Source: Polytrichum commune
Lineage: Eukaryota; Streptophyta; Polytrichopsida; Polytrichales; Polytrichaceae
Direction of reading: 5' to 3'
Length of the DNA: 64,000 nt
Assembly: GCA_950295325.1 (NCBI GenBank)
Contig: OX485803.1
Span: 20,770,001 to 20,834,000, forward strand
Part shown: positions 1-9,704 of the stretch, piece by piece
Numbering within the stretch: the first letter of the stretch is position 1
Layout of the letters: every line of letters begins with the position of its first letter
Notes under the pieces: model-generated
Databases searched by the model: none
Seen by the model: the letters and a program-made list of their open reading frames with translations, nothing else
Told to the model about the DNA's origin: nothing
Position numbers and translations under genes: made by a program

Positions 1-560
1 CATGTCATTGGAAAGGTCACCTTCTTTGAAACTCACATGAGAGATATGAGGTGCAAGCCGGTGTGCTTGCGGTGCATTATGATGTGTCATAATGGCAAAG
101 AGATGAAGTTCAAATTGATAAGGACTCCTATGGTAGGAGGACCCAAGTTGAATTTGGTCTTAATGGACCAAATGAAAAATAGAAAACATAATGGTCGTGG
201 TTCAATTGGAGCAACGCCAAGGAACGTATGGGGAGGCTAGGAAAGATGGGCCTTCTCCAAACCACATTGGTGGGATGTTGGTGAGATACAAGGATGTATT
301 CACCAATGTGTTGCCCAAAAAGTTACCGCCAAGAAGTGAAAAATAACTTTGCTCAACGAGAGATTGAGTTCTTGAGGTATGTGGTGACAAAGGAAGTTGG
401 TGGACGAACATGAAGAATGTCAAGACAATCCAAGAAGAGAATTGGCCCTTGACCCAAGAAAAGGGCTTAGGTCATTTGTTGGCCTAGCCAACTACTACCA
501 CCACTTCATTCATGGTTTTTCTAAGGTTGCTAGAACCTTAGTCAACATGTTGAAAAAAAT
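1..560 (+). pseudogene. Protease-linker and RT remnant of copy 1, RT core deleted
   Basis: The first ~230 bases encode the spacer between retropepsin and RT (readable pieces such as ETHMRDMRCKPV and KLNLVLMDQM). At 326-345 the RT amino end LPPRSE is readable. The sequence then jumps to the distal RT (LRSFVGLANYYHHFIHGFSK, about 466-525). The whole palm with the YVDD-type catalytic motif is missing, a loss of several hundred bases compared with the family. Copy 2 has the same junction. No open frame spans the region. Confidence 0.8.
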
Positions 561-1430
561 GGCTATCCCAAGAGTGGGATGAGCCTTGTCACCAAGCCTT
601 TGGGGAGCTCAAGAGCAAGTTCTCTTCACAAGATGTGGTTAAGTTTCCGGGTTTTCATAAGCATGTTGAGGTGCACATGGAGGCAAAGGACTTTACCATT
701 GGCGGATGTTGATCCAAGATGGATGACCATTGCTTATGGGAGCATTAAGCTCCATGGTTGTGGAAGCTTGTCCAACTTGTGCAAGAAATGGCTATCCCAA
801 GAGTGGGATGAGCCTTGCCACCAAGTCTTTGGGGAGCTTAAGAGCAAGTTCTCTTCGCCGCCCGTGCTCAAGTTCGCGGAATTTGACAAACCTTTTGAGG
901 TGCATACGGGGGCAAGCGACTTTACCATTGGCGGATGTTGATCCAAGATGGATGCCCATTGCATATGGGATCATTAAGCTTAATGGTTGTCGAACCTTGT
1001 GTGACTTGTGAAAGAAAGGGCTATCCCAAGAGTGGGATGAGCCTTGTCACCAAGTCTTTGGAGAGCTTAAGAGCAAGTTCTCTTCGCCGCCCGTGCTCAA
1101 GTTCGTGGAGTTTGACAAACCTTTTGAGGTGCATACGGGGGCGAGTGACTTACCATTGGCGGATGTTGAGGCAAGATGGAAGGCCATTGCATATGAGAGC
1201 ATGAAGCTCGATGGTTGTCCCACCTTGTGCGACTTGTGGAAGAAATGGCTATCCCAAGAGTGGGATGATGTTTGTCACGAGTCTTTGGGGAGCTTAAGAC
1301 CAAGTTCTCTTTGCCGCCCGTGCTCAAGTTCGCGGAGCTTGACAAACCTTTTGAGGTGCATACGGGGGTGAGTGACTTTGCCAATGGTGGATTATGTGTA
1401 ATTGGATGGCCATTGCATATGGGAGCATGA
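561..1430 (+). repeat. Four tandem ~229-bp units of the RT/RNase H junction
   Basis: The block beginning GGCTATCCCAAGAGTGGGAT recurs at 561, 790, 1019 and 1247, a period of 228-229 bp. Each unit encodes the RT thumb-to-RNase H hinge, with WDEPCHQ, SSPPVLKFAEFDKPFEVHT and then GASDFTIGG. The usual RNase H motif is TDASDF; the catalytic Asp is replaced by Gly in the readable units. Later units diverge by small indels, and 229 is not a multiple of three, so the frame changes from unit to unit. This is a local tandem amplification inside a dead pol gene. Confidence 0.85.
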
Positions 1431-1830
1431 AGCTCGATGGTTGTCAAAGAAGACAACCAACTCATGACAAAGAACTTCTTTGTCGTAGTGCATTGCTTGA
1501 AGATGTGGCGATACTATTTGGGGTCGCACAAAGCAAAGGTCTACATGGACAATGTGTCCTAAAAGAATTTTGACATACAAGCGCAAGTGAGCGCCAAGTC
1601 ACTGCGGTGGCATGATAGTTTGGCGCTTATGAAGGTGGATTTGATCCACAAACCGGACCGTGGAAATGTGGTGCCGGATGCGCGAAGTAGACCGGAAGAG
1701 TTCCAAGCAATGAGAACCATCCAAACCTTGTGGCTAATGTGTGCCGGCGAAGGAAACTTGTGATGCAAGATACGGGAGGGGTAAATTCACTACCCCAAAG
1801 CACAAATTCTTTTAGGTGAGCTTCACAAGA
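1431..1830 (+). pseudogene. Distal RNase H and linker of copy 1
   Basis: After the tandem units the rest of RNase H can be read across frames: TKNFFVVVHCLKMWRYYLGS, then a YMDN (normally YTDN), then RWHDSLALMKVDLIHKP and PDARSRPEEF (normally ADALSRR.EF). These match the conserved C-terminal half of gypsy RNase H. A stop and frame changes break it. It continues directly towards integrase. Confidence 0.75.
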
Positions 1831-1835
1831 GCAAG

Positions 1836-2800
1836 GTGCTCAAAGAGGTTAAGTTGGTGGACGGATTGTTCAAGTGCAAGCAAAGTTGGGTGTATGTGCC
1901 ACAAGGCAAGTTGAGGCTATCGGTTTTGAAGAAGAAATATGATAGTCACATTGCCGGCCAAAGAGAAGAAAGAAAAAACCGCCATAGAATGGTGTCTTGG
2001 AGGTACCATTGGCGGTGCATAAAGGAGGATATAGCCCACTTTGTGAAGGCTTGGATGAAGTGCCAAGTGAACCGAGCCTCTAACCAAAACCAAGGTGGTT
2101 TCTTGCAACCGTTGCCTATCCCGTTGGTGCCATGGCATGGTATGTGCATGGACTTGATCACAAGTTTGCCGGAGTCACATGGGTACGATGCCATCTTGTT
2201 GATGGTAGAGCGGTTTGCCAAGTTGGCACACATGGTGCCGATTGTGGGAACCGCAACCGCGTTGGAGACCGCATAGCCTTTTCTCAAAGGATGGTTGAGG
2301 CACCACGGGTTGCCAGAGTGATTGTGTGGGATCAAGATCCAAAGTTCACAAGTGCATTTTCAATGCATTTCTCTAAGGAGGTCGGCATGAAACTAAGGTT
2401 TAGCACGACCTTGCATTCCCAAATGGATGGGAAAGCCGAGCATGTGAATGGAGTCTTGAAGCAATACTTGAGGAACTTGGTGGGGGCGGACCAAGGAGAT
2501 TGGGCGGACTATGTGGGTCGAGCGGAGTGTAATTGCAATGTAGCCACGCACTTGGCTACCAAGGGGTGGTCTTTCGTGGTGGCTTATGGAGTGGATGCGC
2601 TCCAACCTATTAACCTAGCTCTCGAGGGGGCACATTCAACACTAGATGGTGAGGACTTGGCCAAGGAGCAAAAAACAAGTCTTGGAGATGACCAAGTTGT
2701 TGGTGGAAAAAGTCCGAAGGTGCTACGGAGTGCAAGTCAATGCCAGAAGATGCGAAGTGGAGAATGAGGTGGGCCAAAAGGTGTTGTTGAATGTGAACAA
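1836..2800 (+). pseudogene. Integrase of copy 1
   Basis: The first frame (1836-2276) holds the end of the zinc-binding HHCC region (HIAGQREERKNRHRM, then MKCQVNRASNQ) and the start of the catalytic core, with the first acidic residue in MDLITSLP. A frameshift near 2270 moves the rest into the frame 2132-2767, which carries VWDQDPKF (second Asp) and DGKAEHVNGVLKQYLRNLVG (the Glu, normally DGQTERVN). The DDE residues are therefore visible but split between frames. The fold belongs to retroviral-type integrases that insert cDNA. The gene is broken. Confidence 0.85.
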
Positions 2801-3245
2801 CTTCACTTAGCCGGAAGGCCTCACTCCAAAGTTCATGTCCAAAATTGGAGCTCCGTTTCCCATTGTGGAACAAGTGTTCAAGGACATGTATAAGTTGGAA
2901 TTACCGCCGGAGATCAAAGTGCATCCGACATTTCATGTCTCATTACGAAAGTCATTTTAGGACAACACCTTGTGGCCCGATCACAAGCAAGTGATTAGGC
3001 CACGTTCCGACATTGTGGAGGTCATTTGGAACATGAGGTAGGAGGCCACCCTCAAGTGTAGGAAGCCCAAGTGAAAATGAAAGAAAATGTGCAAAAGAGT
3101 ACTTGGTGAAATGGTGAGGATACCATGAAAAAAAAAAAAACCGCTTGGGTGGCGGCAAGAGACATGGTGAACACCAATGAATAGGTGAAGCACTTTGAAG
3201 AAACTAAGGCTAAGGATTCCAATAAAATGAAGCGTAGGCATTGAT
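2801..3245 (+). pseudogene. Chromodomain tail of copy 1 polyprotein
   Basis: Reading across frames, FMSKIGAPFPIVEQVFKDMY and ELPPEIKVHPTFHVS match the segment that follows integrase in plant gypsy elements. Further on, YLVKW.GYHEK and TWVAARDMVNTNE match the chromodomain core of chromoviruses, which binds modified histones and steers integration. Stops (for example in SLRKSF*DNTL) and an A-run at 3128-3139 break the frame. Confidence 0.75.
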
Positions 3246-4056
3246 GAGGACATCAATCTCCTTTAGTGGGGGAGAGACGCTAGTAGCACACTTAGCTTCG
3301 AGGTTAATTACGCCACAACATGAACTTGTTCTTTGGCTTGAGGGAATAAAGTCCAAACTTTAGTGGTGCAAAGAGAAAAGTATGAGATGAGGTCCTAGTC
3401 TTGTACTTGTGCTTGGTTAATGGAAGAGGGGGAATAGATATGCCAAACTAGGTTGGGTAAGCCGAGTAATTGGGGGCCATGGCTTGGAGGGGCCTTGGAT
3501 AAAACCAAGAAACTTCTTAGTTGTGGGCTTGTCCGGGCGGGGACAAGGTGATGGCGCGTGCTCATAAAAGTGCTACCCGCGAGCTAACGAGAGTTGGCGC
3601 ATGGGAGTCATGAACCCATGTCTCGAAAGAGCAAAGTGGGAACCGAGTCGGGCGGGACTTGGCATCACCCCCGTGCGATCGAGGCGTGGCTTAACAATGG
3701 AAAGCCATCTCGGAGTTGCAACCGAGACAACTTAGTGGAAGCGTTGAGGTCTCGCCTAGATGTGTCATGTTAGGCTAGTGGAGCCTAACGGGGGAGGCCC
3801 CAAAGGAGGGGCAACCCAAGTGAGTCTCAAAGTAGGTGGGTCTATTGTAGGTTAGGTCCTTGGAGGAGTTCCAAGGTCGCTAACGGACCACCTAGTAACG
3901 ACACCTTTGGGACTATGCCAAATTTGAAGATGCATTGTGGGGGTCGCGCCCTAAGGTAAACACAATGCCGCACCATAGAGGATGGCAACTTGAGAATTGG
4001 TGTGCCGACTACGAGTATAGTCGATGAGGGCATCGACTCCGTTTGGTGGGGGTGAG
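3246..4056 (+). other. 3' untranslated region of copy 1 with two polypurine-tract-like sites
   Basis: About 800 bases of non-coding sequence separate the end of the polyprotein from the LTR. A PPT-like motif sits at each end, in similar context: GAGGACATCAATCTCC then TTTAGTGGGGGAGAG (3246-3276), and GAGGGCATCGACTCC then GTTTGGTGGGGGTGAG (4027-4056). Only the second is followed by the TGTCGC start of the LTR, so it is taken as the functional plus-strand primer. No protein is recognised between them. Confidence 0.6.
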
Positions 4057-5029
4057 TGTCGCGCACCTCTCCATGAGGAGTGCCCGAAACACCATGGGCA
4101 CAAGGGGGACCCCGGAGTGACACCCGGGACTTGTGGCGCCGTTGGTGAGAGGGCCCAAGTGATCCTAGTGTGGGTGAGGGCCCCGGGCGTTGGGAACGCC
4201 TCCCACCCACGGAGACTAGGATGCACAAGGGTAAGGCCATAAGCTATGCGTAGCTCATGGCGTGGTGATTCTAGAATGCTCAAGAACACCTCAATCGGAG
4301 GTGTGAGCTAGGAGTTATGGCCATTTGAGTGGGGCGCTGTCCCGGGACAGCGCCCTGGTACAGCAGTGCCTGGGAGTGATTCCCGGGACTGCCAAGGTTC
4401 AAACAGGCATAACTTCCTCAATACTTGCCCGAATGGGGCAAGTGAGGAGTCCATCGGCATCTACGTGAAGCGTAGATGAGGATGGAGTGGTTAGTTGTTA
4501 TGATCAGACATCATACCAGGAAGTTATGATGGTCTGAAGCTGCAGGGGGGTTCTAGGCCCAGCAGCTAAAGGAAAATGTCCACTTGGCCCCAACTCTTGG
4601 TAGAGAGACAAGAGGTTGGTTGACGGTGGGGTAGGGGCCCCGCGTGAAGTCCTAGAGGCTTATATGGGTGAGGTGGTGTGGCCTCACCCACCCGAGGCCG
4701 AACGGCACGGCCTCCATGGGCATTGGCCCATTGTGAGGCCATAGTTGCCTAGTATGGTTCGGGTTGTTGTAGTGTTGCTCCGGCAACGCGATGATCAACA
4801 TAGGATTGGACTTCCATGGATGGAAGTCCACATTGGGGAAATGGGTTACCGATTAAGGGGTGAGTCCCGAAAGCAAAGTAGGAGGGTTGGTTCCCTCCTA
4901 TGAACTATTGGTCCGGGGTAAGAGGAGCTATCCATTAGCATGGCGGAATGCGAATGGTTAGCGCTCGTAACCTTTGCTAGAAACGAAAATTGGCAAGATG
5001 GTCAAGGAGGGCTAGCAAGGGTTGCGACA
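4057..5029 (+). repeat. 3' LTR of copy 1 (973 bp)
   Basis: The LTR starts TGTCGCGCACC and ends GGGTTGCGACA, giving the inverted ends TGTCGC/GCGACA. It follows a PPT and matches 7331-8304 in reverse complement at high identity by eye. It holds a perfect 24-bp palindrome at 4332-4355 (half-site GGGCGCTGTCCC) and a TATA-like CTTATATGGG near 4659-4668, which is a plausible Pol II promoter by position. Confidence 0.92.
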
Positions 5030-5030
5030 T

Positions 5031-5515
5031 GGGATAGCCATTTCTTTCACAAGTCGGACAAGGTCGGACAACCATCGAGCTTCATGCTCCCATATGCAAT
5101 GGCCATCTTTTTTTTTTTTTACATCAACATCCGCCAAATAAAGTCCCTCGCCCCCGTATGCACCTCAAAAGGTATGTCAAACTCCGCGAACTTGAGCACG
5201 GGCGGCGAAGAGAACTTCGTCTTAAGCTCCTCAATGGCTTGGTGGCACGGCTCATCCCACTCTTGGGATAGCCATTTCTTGCACAAGCCGGACAAGGTTT
5301 GACAACCATGGAGCTTAATGCTCCCATAAGCAATGGTCATCCATCTTGGATCAACATCCGCCAATGATAAAGTCCTTCGTCTCCATGTGCACCTCAAAAT
5401 GCTTATGAAAACCCGGAAACTTAACCACATCTTGTGAAGGGAACTTGCTCTTGAGCTTCTCAAGGGCTTGGTGACAAGGCTCATCCCACTCTTGGGATAG
5501 CCATTTCCTCAATAA
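5031..5515 (-). repeat. Tandem RT/RNase H units in copy 2
   Basis: The inverse of the copy-1 unit start (GGGATAGCCATTTC) occurs at 5031, 5265 and 5494, spacings of 234 and 229 bp. The minus strand reads KFSSPPVLKFAEFDIPFEVHT. A T-run and insertion lie at 5107-5135. At least two full units are present, and the array is truncated at 5030. The same amplification in both copies means it predates their separation. Confidence 0.82.
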
Positions 5516-5559
5516 GTCGAGTAAGGCCCTAGCAACCTTAAAACAAATCTAGAATGAAG

Positions 5560-6209
5560 TGGTGGTAGTAGTTGGCTAGGCCAACCAATGGCTTTTTTTT
5601 TTTTGAGTCAAGGTCCAATTCTCCTCTTGGACTGCCTTGAAATTCTTCATGTTTGTCCACCAACTTCCTTTGTCACCACATGCCTCAAGAACTAAATTTT
5701 TTATTGAGCAAAATTGCAATTCACTTCTTGGCGATAACATTTTGAGCAACACATTGGTGAATACATCCTTGTATCTCACCAACATCCCACAAATATGGTT
5801 TGGGGGAGGCCCATCTTTCCTAGCCTCCCCATGAGTTCCTTGGAGTTGCTCAATTTGAACCACGACCATTATGTTTACCATATTTCATTTGGTCCATTAA
5901 GACCAAATTCAACTTGGGTCCTCCTACCATAGGAGTCCTTGTCAATTTGAACCTCAATTCTTTGCCATTATGACACATCATAATGCACGGCAAGCACACC
6001 GGCTTGCACCTCACATCTATCATGTGAGTTTCAAGGAAGGCGGCCTTCACAATGACATGCATTTCATCTATTTCACATGGTGTGAAATTTTGACAAAAAT
6101 CCAATGTCCCACATTGAAAGGTTACATGCATCGCGGCCTCCTTTGTCTCATGCGGTTCGCCCTTTCCAAACCGCACCTTGGTGGGCTTCACCACTCTACC
6201 AATCGGCAA
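5560..6209 (-). pseudogene. Protease-linker and RT remnant of copy 2
   Basis: The minus-strand frame from 6209 carries MHVTFQCGTLDFCQNFTPCE, typical of the stretch after the retropepsin of plant gypsy elements, then ETHMIDVRCKPVCLPC and KLNLVLMDQMKYGKHNGRG. Further on LSPRSELQF joins VLEACGDKG directly, the same deletion of the RT core as in copy 1. Stops and an A-run (5590-5602) break the frame. Confidence 0.8.
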
Positions 6210-7316
6210 ACCCCAACTCCCATTGTAAGCTTTGGGGTCATGAAAGAATGCCTTAACTCTTTGTCAACCCATGAGACAAGCCTCCCATTCATTTGAGCCT
6301 CAAGGTACAAAATACTTGGCCTCGGCTTAAGGCTACTAGCCTTGGCCACAAATCCATCGTCCAACATTTGGTCCTCGGCAACTTGGCTTGGCTTGGTCCG
6401 CAAAGCCAACTTTAAACATTTTGTCCGCGGGACAAATTGGTTTGGTGCCACAAAACCAATTTCTAATAATTTGTCCGCAAAACAAACATGTTTTGCCTTG
6501 GTAGCACAAAGCCACCTTCCCACACTCCGTCCGCGGCTCAAACATGAATTGCCTTGGTAGGACAAACCCACCTCCCAACATTCCGTCCGCGGCACAAGTA
6601 TGATTTGCTTTGGAAGCATAAAGCCACCTTTCAACATTCCGTCCGCGGCACCAACATGTTTTGCCTAAGTAAAATGGACCAAACAATTTGCACTCATTTC
6701 TTTGGGACCTACTTTGGCTAAAGCCACTTGTGGTGATGCGCCGCCGAACTTCTCTTTGGGACCATCGGCTTCAATGCTCTTGGAAACTTGATGGTCCCCA
6801 CCATGTCCTCAAGAAGCCTTGGGGACTTAAACAAGGCATCCACCACCCGCTTTTAAAACCCCACCTAAAAGGATGTATTTCTTAGAAAGTTCGTCCGTTT
6901 TAGGTGTATCCTTCATTTGTGCGTTTGAATAGCGCACATAGGCCTTAAGAGGCCCCGGGTGCCTCATTAGCACCAAATTCATTCCAACATCAATACCTTC
7001 CAAGCATTTCGAATTGGAATTTCAATCCAACATTAATGCCCTCCAAGGTTTTGGGTGATTTCGGTATTCTAGGCCCCAAATGTTCTTTGAGGTTTGCGGG
7101 AGCCCTTTTCAAAGCACTCCTCCATTTTCCTTACCAAATCCACCCTCATGCCCACCATTGTCATTAGAACCAATGGTATGGTCAAATTCCATTTGCACAT
7201 GATCCTTGTTCCAATTTGAGCCTCACAACCTTTTGGAAACCCCGGGCTCACCATCATAACCCGCATTTTTGATACCCATGTTTCCCTCAAAGTGCGAGCT
7301 CAAAACTTGGAACCCT
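6210..7316 (-). pseudogene. Gag/protease region of copy 2, degenerate
   Basis: By position this is gag to protease, from the PBS to the linker. No gag zinc knuckle is readable. Short minus-strand frames such as 7290-7069 (MVGMRVDLVRKMEECFEKGS) are plausible gag remains, but I cannot prove it. The centre is taken up by a ~56-bp tandem repeat. The length (~1.1 kb) is short for a gag-protease region, which suggests deletion. Confidence 0.5.
6420..6665 (-). repeat. ~56-bp tandem repeat in gag/protease region
   Basis: The core GTCCGCGG (or GTCCGCAA) recurs at 6423, 6473, 6529, 6585 and 6641, spacings of 50, 56, 56 and 56 bp. Each unit also carries a TTTTGCCTTGGTAGCACAAA-like stretch and AAGCCACCTT. 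Since 56 is not a multiple of three, successive units would be read in different frames. Confidence 0.8.
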
Positions 7317-7328
7317 GCTCTGATACCA
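7317..7328 (-). promoter_or_regulatory. Primer-binding site (initiator Met tRNA)
   Basis: On the minus strand TGGTATCAGAGC lies two bases after the LTR end. It matches the complement of the 3' end of plant initiator methionine tRNA, the usual primer for plant gypsy elements. This fixes the orientation of copy 2 and shows that 7331-8304 is its 5' LTR. Confidence 0.92.
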
Positions 7329-7330
7329 AG

Positions 7331-8304
7331 TGTCGCAACCCTTGCTAGCCCCCCTTGACAATCTTGCCAATTTTCAATTCTAGCAAAGGTTACGAGCGCT
7401 AACCATTCGCATTCCGCCATGCTAATGGATAGCTCCTCTTACCCCGGACCAATAGTTCATAGGAGGGAACCAACCCTCCTACTTTGCTTTCGGGACTCAT
7501 CCCTTAATCGGTAACCCATTTCCCCAATGTGGACTTCCATCCATGGAAGTCCAATCCTATGTTGATCATCGCGTTGCCGGAGCAACACTACAACAACCCG
7601 AACCATACTAGGCAACTATGGCCTCACAATAGGCCAAAGCCCATGGAGGCCTTGCCGTTCGGCCTCGGGTGGGTGAGGCCACACCACCTCACCCATATAA
7701 GCCTCTAGGACTCTACGCGGGGCCCCTACCCCACCGTCAACCAACCTCTTGTCTCTCTACCAAGAGTTGGGGCCAAGTGGACATTTTCCCTTAGCTGCTG
7801 GGCCTAGAACCCCCCCTGCAGCTTCAGACCATCATAACTTCCTTGTATGATGTCTGATTCCAGCAACCAACCACTCCGTCTTCATCTACGCTTCACGTAG
7901 ATGCCGATGGACTCCTCACTTGCCCCATTCGGGCAAGTGGTGAGGAAGTTATGCCTGTTTGAACCTTGGCAGTCCCGGGAATCACTCCCAGGCACTGCTG
8001 TACCAGGGCGCTGTCCCGGGACAGCGCCCCACTCAAATGGCCATAACTCCTAGCTCACACCTCCGATTGAGGTGTTCTTGAGCATTCTAGAATCACCACG
8101 CCATGAGCTACGCATAGCTCATGGCCTTACCCTTGTGCCTCCTAGTCTTCGTGGATGGGAGGCGTTCCCAACGCCCGGGGACCTCATCCACACTAGGATC
8201 ACTTGGGCCCTCTCACCAACGGCGCCACAAGTCCCGGGTGTCACTCCGGGGTCCCCCTTGTGCCCATGGTGTTTCGGGCACTCCTCATGGAGAGGTGCGC
8301 GACA
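7331..8304 (-). repeat. 5' LTR of copy 2 (974 bp)
   Basis: It is the reverse complement of 4057-5029 with scattered substitutions, the same TGTCGC/GCGACA ends, and the 24-bp palindrome at 8006-8029. Its outer edge at 8304 falls inside the coding sequence of the Harbinger ORF1, marking the insertion point. The neighbouring TTCGC (8305-8309) is the expected 5-bp target duplication, and its partner lies outside the window. Confidence 0.92.
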
Positions 8305-8935
8305 TTCGCCTTTGCTGCCTTCGAGCCCTGCGGCATGGTGGGTCTCGGGGGAAACCCTGTGGGATTGATCACAGCGACCTCCTCATCTGAAGCACTATCG
8401 GAACCTGGGCCTTCCATGGCCACCTCCGGGGCAATTGTCGGAGGTGACTTGCGTTTCCCCATGCCTACACCTCTCGGGCCACTCTCCACGGCAGTTGATC
8501 GCCGTTGCACATCCACTGGTGAATCCCACCACCTCGGTACATCCTTCAGAACCTGCCAACAATGCAAGTAAACAAAAGCTTGCTGCTTGGGATGCCTATC
8601 TCGATAAAACTGGAGCGTTTTCTCAACTACATCATCAAGGGACGTGCCGGACTCTCTACAATCAAACACTTGCTTGTACGCCCCACAAAATTGCCCACGT
8701 CGTGCTTACTGTGACCCCGTTTTGTCTCTAGCGAACTAGCTGGGCACACATGATTTGAGCGTGGTTTGCTCTGATTGAAATGAGCAGTGATACGATCCCA
8801 AAATGCAGAATTGCGTTGACCATTGCCACAAATTGGGTCCTGCGAAATAGCAAGAAAACTTCTACACAAGCTTCTCTCCTCCTCAGCACTGAAATTTTTG
8901 CCCTTGCGTGTCTTTCCTGCCGGAACGTGTGCCAT
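8305..8935 (-). pseudogene. PIF/Harbinger ORF1 (Myb/SANT-like), one frameshift, 3' end cut by LTR
   Basis: The frame starts at an ATG at 8935 in a strong context (CCACCATGG). Residues ~14-75 form a Myb/SANT-like trihelix (FSAEEERSLCRSFLAISQDP, FWDRITAHFNQ, SLETKRG, KHDVGNF). After a one-base loss in a C-run (8681-8684 on +) the next frame continues as VFDCRESGTSLDDVVEKTL, HPKQQAFVYLHCWQVLKDVP, RWWDSP and GSKAAK. This order is that of the plant proteins annotated as NAM-associated or 'GST T3-like', which are ORF1 DNA-binding partners of PIF/Harbinger transposase. The copy-2 LTR begins right after GSKAAKAN. Apart from the frameshift and the truncation it looks well preserved. It could also be a domesticated gene. 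Confidence 0.8.
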
Positions 8936-9212
8936 GGTGGCCTCTGCCAGTACTGCTACCGGGAGGACAATTTCTCACGCCAAACAAGGGAAAAGTGCCG
9001 AGAGCGAGAGGTCATTTGACGGGACCCGCACAATAACGGGAGGGGTAGCGAGGGCGTTGGCCCGCGCCCGCCAGTGACCGTTGCCGTGAGCCGGGGTCTC
9101 AGGACTGAGGATGCTCTACTAAGCACACACCACTTAAATACTACAGGTGTCTTTGCTTAAGATAAGAAACTGAAGTAGGCAAGCCTCACAACATACCTTC
9201 GCTTCAAGGCTG
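8936..9212 (-). promoter_or_regulatory. Upstream region of the ORF1, possible promoter
   Basis: About 275 bp of GC-rich sequence precede the ORF1 start. A TATA-like TATTTAAG lies near 9133-9140 on the minus strand, ~200 bp upstream of the ATG. It is immediately followed by a MITE (9213). The promoter role is inferred from position only. Confidence 0.3.
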
Positions 9213-9445
9213 CGATCGGGGAGAACCGGCAGCTAATAGTTACAGATGAACCGGTTGAGTTTGAGAAATAAGCGGTTGAAGTTCAAGACTGCAGGAAAAT
9301 TACCAATCAATTTAGAAGAATTTATAAAAACAATATGCCCCAATTTAATAGAAGAAAACCAAAGGATGTCAACATGTAACTGGTTGGACTTGCAAACACT
9401 ATTAAGATCTCAACAGATTATGCATGCCCAAAATCCTCCCCGATC
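9213..9445 (+). mobile_element. ACCGG-rich MITE, copy 1
   Basis: This short non-coding element begins GATCGGGGAGAACCGGC and ends TCCTCCCCGATC, nearly inverted ends. Inside are repeated ACCGGTT boxes and the marker GTCAACATGTAACTGGTTGG. Seven related copies occur in the window. No target duplication can be defined because the ends are palindromic. Confidence 0.8.
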
Positions 9446-9447
9446 AG

Positions 9448-9682
9448 TGCCCAGGAGGTTTTTGGGCTTATATAGTCAGTAAAGATCCTCGTGATTCAAA
9501 ATCCAACCGGTTACATGTTGACATCTTCTGGTTTTGCTTTCATTCGTGTGGGGTATATTTTATGAATTCCTCTAAAATGACCGGTAAATGTCCTGAACTT
9601 GAACCGGTTATTTCGCAAACTCAACCGCTTCATCTACAACTAACCACTGGTTCTTCCCAAACATAAGTTAGTCCCCGATCAT
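9448..9682 (-). mobile_element. ACCGG-rich MITE, copy 2
   Basis: It is the reverse complement of copy 1 and lies immediately next to it, so the two form a large inverted repeat. Markers are CCAACCGGTTACATGTTGAC at 9512-9531 and the closing TCCCCGATC near 9672-9680. Confidence 0.78.
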
Positions 9683-9704
9683 TGGCTTCAAGGCGGAGTT
9701 TCTT

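Larger units (their letters stand above)
1..5029 (+). mobile_element. Ty3/gypsy chromovirus copy 1 (5' part outside window)
   Basis: This is the 3' part of an LTR retrotransposon. Its order is protease-proximal region, remnants of reverse transcriptase, RNase H, integrase, a chromodomain, a polypurine tract and a 3' LTR. The order RT-RNase H-integrase places it in Ty3/gypsy, and the C-terminal chromodomain places it among chromoviruses (Tekay/Del-like by inference). All coding parts carry stops and frameshifts, so it cannot be active. Its last base (5029) directly abuts copy 2 in the opposite orientation. The 5' LTR should lie to the left of the window. Confidence 0.9.
5030..8304 (-). mobile_element. 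Ty3/gypsy chromovirus copy 2, reverse orientation, interrupted
   Basis: A second copy of the same family reads right to left: 5' LTR 8304-7331, PBS 7328-7317, gag-like region, protease-linker, RT remnant and tandem RNase H units down to 5030. There it is cut off by the 3' LTR of copy 1. The abrupt CA/TGGGA junction at 5029/5030 is what an insertion of copy 1 into copy 2 would leave. The rest of copy 2 would then lie left of the window. Confidence 0.88.

Noticed and set aside
3842-4289. Pro/Arg/Ser-rich open frames in and next to the LTRs (also 8072-8571 and 55441-55749)
   Set aside because: They recur only because the LTR recurs, overlap the LTR in several frames and show no protein family.
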